A DNA stretch of 36,014 nucleotides from Flavobacteriales bacterium (lineage in GTDB: Bacteria; Bacteroidota; Bacteroidia; Flavobacteriales; Flavobacteriaceae): positions 4,806-40,819 of the forward strand of contig WTJC01000042.1 of the NCBI GenBank assembly GCA_011525015.1, in the 5' to 3' direction. The number at the start of each line of letters is the position of its first letter. Position 1 is the first letter of the stretch. This document shows positions 15,978 through 23,421 of this stretch, one piece after another. The notes beneath the pieces are model-generated. The model was not told the origin of the DNA. It searched no databases and worked only from the letters and a program-made list of their open reading frames with translations. The translations under genes and the position numbers were made by a program.

Positions 15978-17207
15978 TTATTCGTCTCTTAGTGCTACAA
16001 TTGGTTTAATTCTCGCTGCTCTTTTTGCAGGAACGTAGCCTGCTATGGTCCCAAATACAATTAGAACTACAGTTGCCGAAATGGCAAATCCAAGATCTAT
16101 ATATGGGTTTTTAATAAAATAGTCCTCTAATTGCTCCCCCAAGTTTTGTAAAATTGAAATACCTAAAAGCATTCCAGAAAAACCAGATAAGGCAGTGATG
16201 GTTATCGCTTCGATTAAAATCGTACTGATTACCATTTTAGGTGTTGCACCTAATGCTTTTCGTATACCGATTTCTTTTGTTCGCTCTTTAACGACGAAAA
16301 TCATAATATTACTAACTCCAATAATTCCGGCAATAATTGTACCAACTGCAAAAAAGAGTGCAATTAACCCTAAAACCGTTGCCAATTGTTGAGTTTGCTT
16401 GAGTTCTTCAGCCAGATTTCGAACAAAGATTCCAGAACGATCTTCTCTGGCGATAAATTTTTTCTCTTTCAAAAACTTGGTGACATTCTTTTCTAGAGTA
16501 AGGGCCCCGGCATATCCAATAGACGGTTTAAAACCAATGATGATTTCATTGAGTTTGTCGTTCCCCTTTTCAATGCGCTGTCTTGTAGTATAAGGAATAT
16601 AAATTATTCGCTCCTCGTTATCACCTCCATCATCTTGATATACTCCAACAACCTTGAAAATACTATTGCCTAAGGAAATGAATTTACCCAACGCATCTTC
16701 TCCGTTGAAGAGGTCAATTTCAACCAGCCTACCGATGACAGCATTTTTAGTTTTTTGTTTGATGTCCAGTTCGTTAATGTAGCGACCCTTCATCATAATG
16801 GTTTTTTCATTAATTCGATGCGAAGGAGCCACACCTCTGTTGGTGTAGTTATTAGATTCATTTTTATAACTCACATTACTACTTCTGCTGATACGCGGAG
16901 TAATGTAATCGATAAAAAGCGCAAAATTATTTGATAAATCTTCTAAATCGCTGTTATCTAACTCTATTCTTCTTTGAGATTTATAACCTTTATAGGGCAT
17001 TGATGTTCTCCCAGGGAAAATGAAAAATGTATTGGTCGAATCATCGCCGAAAAATTCTTGAAATGTATTTTGAAGCCCATTGGTGAACCCTACCAAAATC
17101 ACAACGATAAGAATTCCAATTGCCATGGTAAATCCAGTAAGAAAAGTCCTTAGTTTATTCTTACGAATAGTATCAAATATTTCCTTCCAGGTATCTCTAC
17201 TTAACAT
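15978..17207 (-). CDS. ABC transporter permease, MacB/FtsX type (first of two)
   Basis: The 409-residue paralogue of the next gene has the same plan: a short start, helix 1 near 20-42, a periplasmic domain and three C-terminal helices. K-E-R-T-K-E-I-G-I-R-K-A-L-G-A-T-P is conserved, and it ends with P-I-V-A-L-R-D-E. No ATPase domain is fused, unlike E. coli MacB. Its start overlaps the end of the ATPase gene by 11 bases, which ties the two together. The substrate could be a peptide, lipid or drug; the sequence does not say. Confidence 0.93.
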   Translation of the reverse strand: MLSRDTWKEIFDTIRKNKLRTFLTGFTMAIGILIVVILVGFTNGLQNTFQEFFGDDSTNTFFIFPGRTSMPYKGYKSQRRIELDNSDLEDLSNNFALFIDYITPRISRSSNVSYKNESNNYTNRGVAPSHRINEKTIMMKGRYINELDIKQKTKNAVIGRLVEIDLFNGEDALGKFISLGNSIFKVVGVYQDDGGDNEERIIYIPYTTRQRIEKGNDKLNEIIIGFKPSIGYAGALTLEKNVTKFLKEKKFIAREDRSGIFVRNLAEELKQTQQLATVLGLIALFFAVGTIIAGIIGVSNIMIFVVKERTKEIGIRKALGATPKMVISTILIEAITITALSGFSGMLLGISILQNLGEQLEDYFIKNPYIDLGFAISATVVLIVFGTIAGYVPAKRAARIKPIVALRDE

Positions 17208-17901
17208 ACTGAGAGGCCCTAACTTGTTCTACTTTCTTGTCTTCAACAATTACACCGTCCTTCAAATACACCACACGTTTACACATGTGCGCGATTTCAT
17301 TTTCATGAGTAACGACTAAAATGGTATTTCCTTCATCATTGATTTTTTGAATTAAATCCATGACTTCATAAGAGGTTTGACTATCTAAGGCTCCTGTCGG
17401 TTCATCTGCGAGTAACACCTTAGGTTCCGCAGCCATGGCTCTAGCTATAGCAACACGCTGCTTTTGCCCTCCAGACAATTCACTCGGAAGGTGATTTGCC
17501 CATGGTTTGAGCCCCACTCTTTCGAGATAAGACAGGGCCTTTTGTAGACGCTCTTTTCTAGGTACCCGTTGATAATACAAAGGCAAGGCTACATTTTCAA
17601 CTGCAGATTTATAATTAATGAGGTTAAACGATTGAAAAATAAATCCGAGGAATTTGTTGCGGTATTCAGCAGCTTTCGTCTCGTCAAGTTTTTCTATTTT
17701 GACCTCATCAAGGGTATAAGTACCCTCATCTGCCTCGTCGAGCATTCCTAAAATGTTTAAAAAGGTAGATTTTCCAGATCCTGAAGACCCCATTATCGCA
17801 ACTAATTCTCCTGCCTCAGCCTTAAAATTTATTCCCTTTAACACATGCAGAGAATTGCTGCCCATCTTATAAGATTTATGCAGGTTCTCGATTTTTATCA
17901 T
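17197..17901 (-). CDS. ABC transporter ATP-binding protein (MacB/LolD-like)
   Basis: The 234-residue ATPase has Walker A G-S-S-G-S-G-K-S-T (38-46), the Q-loop glutamine near 90, signature L-S-G-G-Q (142-146), Walker B K-V-L-L-A-D-E (161-167) and the H-loop histidine near 199 (V-V-T-H-E). The D-E-P-T-G-A-L-D block and the short size match the MacB/LolD/FtsE branch. It is the first gene of the export run, with a promoter-like sequence upstream, and overlaps the first permease gene. Confidence 0.95.
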   Translation of the reverse strand: MIKIENLHKSYKMGSNSLHVLKGINFKAEAGELVAIMGSSGSGKSTFLNILGMLDEADEGTYTLDEVKIEKLDETKAAEYRNKFLGFIFQSFNLINYKSAVENVALPLYYQRVPRKERLQKALSYLERVGLKPWANHLPSELSGGQKQRVAIARAMAAEPKVLLADEPTGALDSQTSYEVMDLIQKINDEGNTILVVTHENEIAHMCKRVVYLKDGVIVEDKKVEQVRASQYVK

Positions 17902-17932
17902 AGCCTATTTTGGATTCTTTTTTTTAAGACTG

Positions 17933-17965
17933 CAAAAATGCGAAATTGTTACATCATTAAACAAA
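17933..17965 (-). promoter_or_regulatory. Candidate promoter of the ABC export operon
   Basis: On the minus strand, TTTG (17965-17962), 21 bases, then CATTTTTG (17940-17933). The second box matches five of the six fixed positions of TAnnTTTG. It lies 32 bases before the ATG at 17901 and is the only gap in front of the run 17901-11444. Confidence 0.4.
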
Positions 17966-17969
17966 ATTT

Positions 17970-18269
17970 TTAAACTTTTATTTCAAGATAAACACCTGTC
18001 CAAAGCGTTTTTAACACCTCTTTAGACAGGTAAACAAGCTCTCCAATCGCAGGATCTAACCAAATGATATAATTATTTTCAAGCTTGTATAAGACTACAT
18101 AATGTCCTGTTTCTTTCAAATTTCCAAGGAGTAAAATAAGTGGAAGATTTACCTTAGAAGGTAGCTTTTTGTTTAACAAGAAATATGCATCTGCTCGTAA
18201 ATTTTCCTTATTAAATGCAATTTGTAAAAGGCTGTGCTCGTTTTTGAAAAGCCTATTTTTTGCGCAATA
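17970..18269 (-). pseudogene. Remnant of a peptidase C39-like domain (or a short gene starting at TTG 18179)
   Basis: An open frame of 99 codons lacks any ATG; the only late start is TTG at 18179, giving 69 residues. The C-terminal half matches the end of C39 (bacteriocin-processing) peptidase domains: G-H-Y-V-V-L-Y-K, then W-L-D-P-A-I-G-E with L-S-K-E, then L-W-T-G-V-Y-L-E. These provide the catalytic histidine and aspartate. The N-terminal part that would hold the catalytic cysteine is absent; that DNA is occupied by the CxxC membrane protein gene in another frame. I read it as a decayed or truncated gene. A cysteine-less C39-like domain with a non-proteolytic role is the alternative. Confidence 0.5.
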
Positions 18270-18480
18270 CTAAGGTGCGGTACACTGCAAAAAACACGGC
18301 ACCAACTAAAATATAAGGAACAGCCATTAAGTAGACGATACCGTCGTTAATGCCCTCTGCCGTGGATTGATTCCCTTCACTCTCAAGTACAGCTCTACAC
18401 ATGGCGCATTGCGCGTAAGTGGACGACTGATAACAGAAAAACAGTAGTATAAATAAAAGGCGACCTAACTTTTTAAACAT
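18253..18480 (-). CDS. Small membrane protein with CxxC motif, oxidase-assembly cluster
   Basis: The 75-residue protein has an N-terminal signal peptide or helix (to about residue 23), then C-A-M-C at 25-28 followed by R-A-V-L-E-S, a short polar stretch and a C-terminal helix (about 48-70) with a basic end. The CxxC right after the membrane could bind metal or act as a thiol pair. It overlaps the DUF420 gene by 8 bases and is the last clearly intact gene of the oxidase-assembly run. That suggests a part in copper or haem insertion (inference). I know no characterised family member. Confidence 0.8.
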   Translation of the reverse strand: MFKKLGRLLFILLFFCYQSSTYAQCAMCRAVLESEGNQSTAEGINDGIVYLMAVPYILVGAVFFAVYRTLVLRKK

Positions 18481-18991
18481 AATAAGGTGAAATCATAAGG
18501 TAAACTATTACACCACTTACGGCTACATATAACCAAATCGGAAAAGTAATTTTAGCGAGCTTTCTGTGCGCAACAAAATCATTTAAATAGGCCTTAGAAT
18601 AGGTTTTTAACACCAAAGGAACTATAATGATTGAAAGCAATATATGTGAAATAAGCACAAAGTAATACACGTACTTAATAGCCTGGCTTCCTTCAAATGT
18701 CGTTGGAGACGAAGTGATGTGATAAGCGATATACATAACTAAAAACAACAGTGAAGCCAGCATACAAAGATTGATTAAACGTTGATGTAAATTTTTATTT
18801 CCAGATTTGATTGCTCTTAGAGCAAAAATTAAAAGAACAGCCGTTAACGCATTTATAGACGCGTAAATCGGCGGTAAGAACGTCAAAGGTTCCACATTCG
18901 GTAATTTTACTTGAAACAATAAGGCGACCACAACAGGAATTACTATGGAAACGATATTGATAATTAGGTTTACTCTTTTTTCGTTTTTCAT
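18473..18991 (-). CDS. DUF420 membrane protein (CtaM-like oxidase assembly factor)
   Basis: The 172-residue protein has five predicted helices (about 8-30, 36-60, 71-95, 105-128, 147-170). Histidines at helix ends (L-H-Q-R-L-I-N, Y-H-I, I-S-H-I-L, V-A-H-R-K) are in the pattern of the DUF420 family. In Firmicutes the DUF420 protein CtaM is needed for active haem-copper oxidases. It sits between the SCO gene (1-base gap) and the CxxC protein gene (8-base overlap), which supports the same role here. Confidence 0.9.
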   Translation of the reverse strand: MKNEKRVNLIINIVSIVIPVVVALLFQVKLPNVEPLTFLPPIYASINALTAVLLIFALRAIKSGNKNLHQRLINLCMLASLLFLVMYIAYHITSSPTTFEGSQAIKYVYYFVLISHILLSIIIVPLVLKTYSKAYLNDFVAHRKLAKITFPIWLYVAVSGVIVYLMISPYYV

Positions 18992-18992
18992 T

Positions 18993-19751
18993 TTAGTTTT
19001 CTTTTAGCAATTTATGTATGTCTTCTATAAGAATACTTATTTGTTCTTCTTCGCCATCACTATTTACTCCAACATCTTTTGCGACCGAACCCCGATAATA
19101 AACTATTGGGTTTCCGTATTCATCAGATCGTGATCTGATATAACCTTCCTTATCGATTAAAGCAAACATTCCTGAATGCTCAAATCCTCCGGCGACTTCA
19201 TCGTTTTCTTCGGTATATAAATAGAATCCTTCTCTGGCAATTTCATAGATACGTTCACGGTCTCCAGTAAATAAATTCCAATTGGAATTTAAGGTTCCGT
19301 AATTTTCCAGATATGTCCTTAGGACTTCTGGCTTATCATACCGAGGATTGATCGTTATAGAGATCAGTTCTACAGGACTGCTTTTAAATTCGTCTTGAAG
19401 CAGTGCCATATTTCTACTCATTATTGGGCAAATCGTAGGACAGGTCGTAAAGAAGAAATCCAAGATTACAATCTTACCCGACAGGCTCGAACTGTCCACC
19501 TCTAAACTGTCTTGATTGATAAGTTTAAAAGGAGGCATTTGACGAGGTTCCCCAGCGTTTAACACATAGGTCAATTTCTCATTTTGAGCGTACATGTAAT
19601 CCGAAGTTCCAATGGCTCTTCTTTGGTCTGTGACGCTATCGTTTTTAATTCGATTTAAAATGCTTGGAATAACCAATACACCGAATACAATGGTAATTGC
19701 TGAAACCCAAATCAGAGTAAATTTTCGCTGTTTATTAGTTTTACTCGGCAT
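18993..19751 (-). CDS. SCO1/SenC-family copper chaperone
   Basis: The 252-residue protein has an N-terminal helix (about 12-31) and a thioredoxin fold. The copper ligands are C-P-T-I-C (Cys104, Cys108) in F-F-F-T-T-C-P-T-I-C-P-I-M, plus a histidine near 192 in F-E-H-S-G. SCO proteins deliver copper to the CuA centre of cytochrome oxidase subunit II or keep its thiols reduced. It overlaps the SCO-like gene upstream by 11 bases and precedes DUF420 by one base. Confidence 0.94.
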   Translation of the reverse strand: MPSKTNKQRKFTLIWVSAITIVFGVLVIPSILNRIKNDSVTDQRRAIGTSDYMYAQNEKLTYVLNAGEPRQMPPFKLINQDSLEVDSSSLSGKIVILDFFFTTCPTICPIMSRNMALLQDEFKSSPVELISITINPRYDKPEVLRTYLENYGTLNSNWNLFTGDRERIYEIAREGFYLYTEENDEVAGGFEHSGMFALIDKEGYIRSRSDEYGNPIVYYRGSVAKDVGVNSDGEEEQISILIEDIHKLLKEN

Positions 19752-20370
19752 TGTTCTTTTTTAAAGCTAAACGATATTCGGCGAGAATAATCTTTACATC
19801 ATCCTCCATTTTATTGTTGAGATCGGCCACCTTAGAACAATCGTATCCATATTTTAATCCTTGATCTTCATCATCGATACGCCCTCTGAGATTACGTTCT
19901 TTATCAATAATGAAGAGTTGGTTGGTTGCTGAATTCTCATTGAGTTTAAAAGGAACATCAAGGGTTGCAAAGTGTTCTTGAATTTGACTTTCAGTTGAAA
20001 AGACAAATTTCCATGCACTGGTATCTGTGATTGCTGCTAATTCTCGAATTAAATCATCAGCCTCTGTTTTTTGAGTGATATCGAGAACAACAACAGTTTG
20101 GTAATCATTGAAGTCCGCAAATCGCTTGTAAATTTTTTGATTGTAATTGAATAAGAAACCACGTTTAGAAGCTAAATCAGTGCCCATATAAGAGAGAATG
20201 GTGATTTTACCGTCTAACTCAAGATCGGTCTCATCTGAAAGCATCTGTAATTGACCTACTTTTTCTTTGAGTACTGGGAGACGACCAAAATTATTTACCC
20301 CTGAGGCAAAAAATAAATAGGCTACCAAGGGCAGGATAAATAAAACAACTAAAACAACAATCTTTTTCAT
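19741..20370 (-). CDS. Membrane-anchored SCO-like thioredoxin-fold protein without the copper motif
   Basis: The 209-residue protein has a membrane anchor (residues 4-23) and a domain whose order of strands and helices resembles SCO: L-D-G-K-I-T-I-L-S-Y-M-G, later Y-Q-T-V-V-V-L-D-I, then L-F-I-I-D-K-E-R-N-L-R-G-R-I-D-D. The C-x3-C pair is missing; the equivalent place reads M-G-T-D-L-A-S-K-R. It overlaps the true SCO gene by 11 bases, so the two are probably made together and may work as a pair. It is likely a paralogue with a changed job; the assignment to the fold is by pattern only. Confidence 0.7.
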   Translation of the reverse strand: MKKIVVLVVLFILPLVAYLFFASGVNNFGRLPVLKEKVGQLQMLSDETDLELDGKITILSYMGTDLASKRGFLFNYNQKIYKRFADFNDYQTVVVLDITQKTEADDLIRELAAITDTSAWKFVFSTESQIQEHFATLDVPFKLNENSATNQLFIIDKERNLRGRIDDEDQGLKYGYDCSKVADLNNKMEDDVKIILAEYRLALKKNNAE

Positions 20371-20377
20371 AACACTA

Positions 20378-20385
20378 CAAAAATA
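20378..20385 (-). promoter_or_regulatory. TAnnTTTG-like box inside the terminator T-run
   Basis: TATTTTTG on the minus strand matches TAnnTTTG exactly and starts right after the terminator stem at 20388-20409, 8 bases before the SCO-like ATG. No TTTG is found 17-23 bases upstream, and a start here would give a nearly leaderless message, so it may be chance. Confidence 0.2.
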
Positions 20386-20387
20386 AA

Positions 20388-20409
20388 AAAGACGGCATAA
20401 ACCGTCTTT
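20388..20409 (-). terminator. Rho-independent terminator after the oxidase subunit IV gene
   Basis: The perfect 8-base arms AAAGACGG and CCGTCTTT enclose a 6-base loop. On the minus strand the stem is followed by a T-rich run (TTTATTTTT). It lies between subunit IV (ends 20438) and the SCO-like gene (starts 20370), separating the subunit genes from the assembly genes. Confidence 0.75.
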
Positions 20410-20437
20410 AATCTCTTACAAATTGTGGCGTCTTCTA

Positions 20438-20821
20438 TTAAAAATTCCAAGCTAGAAATGAATTTTTAAACACTTCGTAAATATAAGTTGCTTCGATTAA
20501 CAATAAGACAACCAAATAAGACACCAAAAAGAATGGGGTCCATACCACAGTTCTTCTCAACGAGGCTTTTTCATCTCTTAAGTGCATGAAATCCCATGCG
20601 ATATAATAAGCCTTAACTATGGTTAAAATGATAAAAATCCAGTTGATTCTTTTGATACCAAATAAATAGAAATCTGTGAGTATGCTTGGTTTGATAATAC
20701 CCAATGCTACCTCAACTGTGGTTACAATACTTAAAAATATAAGTACGCCCCAGATTTTTTGAACATTGTTTTGGAAGGTTAATAACCCTCTGAAAATACT
20801 TAATTTGTGCTCGTGTGCCAT
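20438..20821 (-). CDS. Cytochrome c oxidase subunit IV family protein
   Basis: The 127-residue protein has three hydrophobic helices (about 20-40, 50-72 and 88-112). The middle one ends in T-I-V-K-A-Y-Y-I-A-W-D-F-M-H-L-R, typical of the prokaryotic COX4/CyoD-like family. It is an accessory subunit that helps stabilise the oxidase core. It follows the large subunit III gene by 19 bases and is followed by a terminator, marking the end of the subunit part of the cluster. Confidence 0.9.
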   Translation of the reverse strand: MAHEHKLSIFRGLLTFQNNVQKIWGVLIFLSIVTTVEVALGIIKPSILTDFYLFGIKRINWIFIILTIVKAYYIAWDFMHLRDEKASLRRTVVWTPFFLVSYLVVLLLIEATYIYEVFKNSFLAWNF

Positions 20822-20840
20822 AATCTTTTTTGTTTACAAA

Positions 20841-21818
20841 TTAGACCAAGTAAAAGAAGGTAAATACAAATACCCAAACCAAATCTACAAAGTGCCAGTA
20901 CAACCCAACCTTTTCAACCATCTCATAGTGACCTCTCTTTTCGTAGGTACCCATAAGGACGTTGAAGAAAATGATAATGTTGATCACTACTCCAGAGAAA
21001 ACATGGAATCCGTGAAATCCAGTAATAAAGAAGAAGAAATCAGCAAATAAACGGCTACCGTACTCATTTCGAATAAGGTTTGCTCCTTCAACTACACGCA
21101 CCGCTTGAGTCAGACGACTCAAAGATTCTTCGCGACTCAAAACCGTCTTTTCTCCCTCTTCGTTGATTTGTTCTGTACGTATTAAAATATTGTCATTCGC
21201 CTCAAAACCAGCTTTGACTTCGGCCAGTGAAAAGCTCGTCAATGATTCTCCTTCGGTATACCAAATTCCGCTTTGTCTGGTGTGATTTGCTCTCTCTGTT
21301 GGAATATCAGCAGCGAATGAACCAATAGCCATACGCTCGCCTGAGGAGGCATCAACGAATTGCAAAATTCGCCCACCTTTAGTTTCTAAGGCTCCGTAAT
21401 CTCCTCGAATGAAAGTTGCCCATTCCCAAGCCTGAGAACCGACAAAGATCAATCCACCTATAATGGTTAGAAACATATAGAAAACAACTTTGGATTGTTT
21501 CATTTTATGTCCGGCGTCCACAGCCAATACCATGGTCACTGAAGACATGATTAAAACAAAAGTCATGAAAGCCACATAGTACATGGGGTAATTTCCATGA
21601 AAGAATGGTACGTGAGTGAAAACTTCATCCGCAATTGGCCAGGTTTCAATGAATTTATATCTCGAAAATCCGTAGGCCGCAATAAAAGCTGAGAAAGTCA
21701 ATGCATCGGAAACGATAAAAAACCACATCATCATTTTTCCGTAGCTCGCTCTTAGAGGTTGGTCTCCTCCTCCATTCCATGAATCGCCAGTTGCTGTAAC
21801 TGAATTTGAATGTTCCAT
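20841..21818 (-). CDS. Cytochrome c oxidase subunit III, long form with insertion
   Basis: The 325-residue subunit III begins M-E-H-S-N-S and has about five helices. Signature segments are S-Y-G-K-M-M-M-W-F-F-I-V-S-D-A near 25-39, G-S-Q-A-W-E-W near 127-133 and F-F-F-I-T-G-F-H-G-F-H-V-F-S-G near 262-276. Between the last two is a polar insertion of about 110 residues (roughly 140-255) that ordinary subunit III lacks. I chose ATG at 21818. The longer frame from 21938 would add 40 residues unlike the family, overlap the upstream gene and run through the promoter-like sequence at 21845-21873. Confidence 0.9.
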   Translation of the reverse strand: MEHSNSVTATGDSWNGGGDQPLRASYGKMMMWFFIVSDALTFSAFIAAYGFSRYKFIETWPIADEVFTHVPFFHGNYPMYYVAFMTFVLIMSSVTMVLAVDAGHKMKQSKVVFYMFLTIIGGLIFVGSQAWEWATFIRGDYGALETKGGRILQFVDASSGERMAIGSFAADIPTERANHTRQSGIWYTEGESLTSFSLAEVKAGFEANDNILIRTEQINEEGEKTVLSREESLSRLTQAVRVVEGANLIRNEYGSRLFADFFFFITGFHGFHVFSGVVINIIIFFNVLMGTYEKRGHYEMVEKVGLYWHFVDLVWVFVFTFFYLV

Positions 21819-21844
21819 ATTCCAGATTAGGTTATTATTGCACG

Positions 21845-21873
21845 CAAATTTACACCTTTGTAAACAATACAAA
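21845..21873 (-). promoter_or_regulatory. Candidate promoter for the long subunit III gene
   Basis: On the minus strand, TTTG (21873-21870), 17 bases, then TAAATTTG (21852-21845), matching both boxes exactly. It sits in the gap after the short subunit III gene and 27 bases before the ATG at 21818. Confidence 0.5.
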
Positions 21874-21877
21874 AATT

Positions 21878-22465
21878 TTAGTTCACCAAATACATGAAGA
21901 GAATTAAATAAATCCACAATGCCCCTAAAAAATGCCAAAAGGTGGCACTCAATTCGAAGCCTATTTTATCGGTTGAACTGTACTTCTGCTTAAAGGTCTT
22001 GAAGAGCACTATTGTCAGTGATACCAAGCCCGCAAACAAGTGCACAAGGTGTACAAATGCAATTAAAAACACAAAGGACATTTTGATGCTGGATGTGGGT
22101 CCAGTAAAGTAATATCCATTTTGAATCATTTGAGAAAATCCAACAAACTGAAACAAAACAAAGATTAAGGCTAAAACAAATGTGGCAACCAAGGCCAAAA
22201 ATGTTTTTTGCAACTCATCTTTCTTTAATTGTTTTGAAGCAATAATGTAGGTTACACTCGATAAAACAATGACGATACTGCTCCAAATAAACGCCTGTGG
22301 CAACTCCATTGATGAGACCCAATCTTTGCGTTTACTGCTTACGATGTATGCACTTGTCCAACCAGCAAATCCCATGACTAAACTGACTAAACCAAACCAG
22401 AGCAACATCTTTTTTGAGCGGTTTTCTTTTTGTTTATACTCTAATTCCAACGATTTTTTTTCCAT
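21878..22465 (-). CDS. Cytochrome c oxidase subunit III, short form
   Basis: The 195-residue protein has five predicted helices (about 20-40, 60-78, 90-112, 128-150 and 172-192). It has the short subunit III pattern: A-F-V-H-L-V-H-L-F-A-G-L near 135-146 and A-T-F-W-H-F-L-G-A-L-W-I near 174-185. It is a paralogue of the next gene, so the locus encodes two subunit III-like proteins in a row. It follows cyoE by 9 bases. Confidence 0.9.
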   Translation of the reverse strand: MEKKSLELEYKQKENRSKKMLLWFGLVSLVMGFAGWTSAYIVSSKRKDWVSSMELPQAFIWSSIVIVLSSVTYIIASKQLKKDELQKTFLALVATFVLALIFVLFQFVGFSQMIQNGYYFTGPTSSIKMSFVFLIAFVHLVHLFAGLVSLTIVLFKTFKQKYSSTDKIGFELSATFWHFLGALWIYLILFMYLVN

Positions 22466-22474
22466 AGCTTTCTT

Positions 22475-23350
22475 TTATACTAAAGCATCTACAACATAGA
22501 TGACTTGAATGAGTGTTATATAGATCACTGAATGCAGCATCAATTTTCGTGCAAAGATAGTCTCTTGAAATCGATAGAGCTGCAATGCAGGATACAACAT
22601 GAATAAACCGAGTAACAAAATGCACAACATAGCTGGCAATGATAAAATCAACCTACCTGTAAAACCAAAATAAGGAATGATCGAACTCAAAATGGTCCAA
22701 AAAGTGTAGTAGATGATTTGAAGTGCAGTACTTTGATCTTTTTTCAAGGTCGGAAGCATCTTAAACCCTCCTGCTTTGTAATCTTCATCTAACATCCAAC
22801 CTAAGGCCCAAAAATGAGGAAACTGCCAAAAAAACTGGATCATAAATAGAGTTCCTGTTTCTATTCCAAAGTCGTTGGTCACCGCTACCCAGCCTAACAT
22901 AAAAGGAATGGCCCCGGGAATAGCTCCCACAAATACAGCTAAAGGTGTTTTGGTCTTTAAAGGAGTGTAAAACAAGACGTATAAGGCGGTAGAGAGCAAT
23001 CCAAAAAAAGCGGTTTGTCCATTGAGATAATAAAGATGAAAGGCCCCTAAAAGCGTAAAGGCAACTGCCATTAGTAAGGCCGTTTTCGGTTTGACTCTTC
23101 CTTTCGGTAAAGGACGATTCGAGGTACGCTTCATTTTGGCGTCAAGTTGAATTTCAATTACTTGATTGTAAATATTTGAAGCGGCTACTAGAAAAAAACC
23201 TCCAACCAATAGAAGATAGATTTCAAACGCATCAATTTTATAGGCTGCGAGCAGGTATCCGGCTAGTGAAGAAAAAACCACACTAAAGGCGAGTCTAATC
23301 TTAGTAAGGGCTTTAAAATCACCCCAGGTCAAGGATACTAAATTGTTCAA
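22475..23350 (-). CDS. cyoE: Protoheme IX farnesyltransferase (haem O synthase)
   Basis: The UbiA-family membrane enzyme has about nine helices and attaches farnesyl to haem B to make haem O for the oxidase. Active-site motifs are N-Q-V-I-E-I-Q-L-D-A-K-M-K-R-T-S-N-R-P-L near residue 62 and D-E-D-Y-K-A-G-G-F-K-M-L-P in the second half. The first motif has E where the usual N-x3-D-x3-D has its first aspartate. I place the start at TTG 23350 (291 residues). The longest frame begins at a TTG (23383) that lies inside the -7 box of the promoter at 23381-23413, so it cannot be on that message; TTG 23332 is also possible. This is the first gene of the oxidase run. Confidence 0.88.
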   Translation of the reverse strand: MNNLVSLTWGDFKALTKIRLAFSVVFSSLAGYLLAAYKIDAFEIYLLLVGGFFLVAASNIYNQVIEIQLDAKMKRTSNRPLPKGRVKPKTALLMAVAFTLLGAFHLYYLNGQTAFFGLLSTALYVLFYTPLKTKTPLAVFVGAIPGAIPFMLGWVAVTNDFGIETGTLFMIQFFWQFPHFWALGWMLDEDYKAGGFKMLPTLKKDQSTALQIIYYTFWTILSSIIPYFGFTGRLILSLPAMLCILLLGLFMLYPALQLYRFQETIFARKLMLHSVIYITLIQVIYVVDALV

Positions 23351-23380
23351 GACGTTTTTCTTTCTTCTCGATTTAAGGCG

Positions 23381-23413
23381 CAAAGATAAGGTTCGTATAT
23401 TGTAGTATACAAA
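23381..23413 (-). promoter_or_regulatory. Promoter of cyoE and the oxidase cluster
   Basis: On the minus strand, TTTG (23413-23410), 21 bases, then TATCTTTG (23388-23381). Both boxes and the spacing match the Bacteroidota consensus. It heads the run cyoE to subunit IV, in the gap shared with the divergent metallo-hydrolase gene. Confidence 0.55.
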
Positions 23414-23421
23414 AGAAAACT

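Noticed and set aside
20766-21050. Open frame of 94 codons on the plus strand
   Set aside because: It is antisense to the oxidase subunit III and IV genes and low-complexity in its second half.
21819-21938. Forty-residue N-terminal extension of the long subunit III
   Set aside because: It overlaps the upstream gene, crosses a promoter-like sequence and has no family resemblance.
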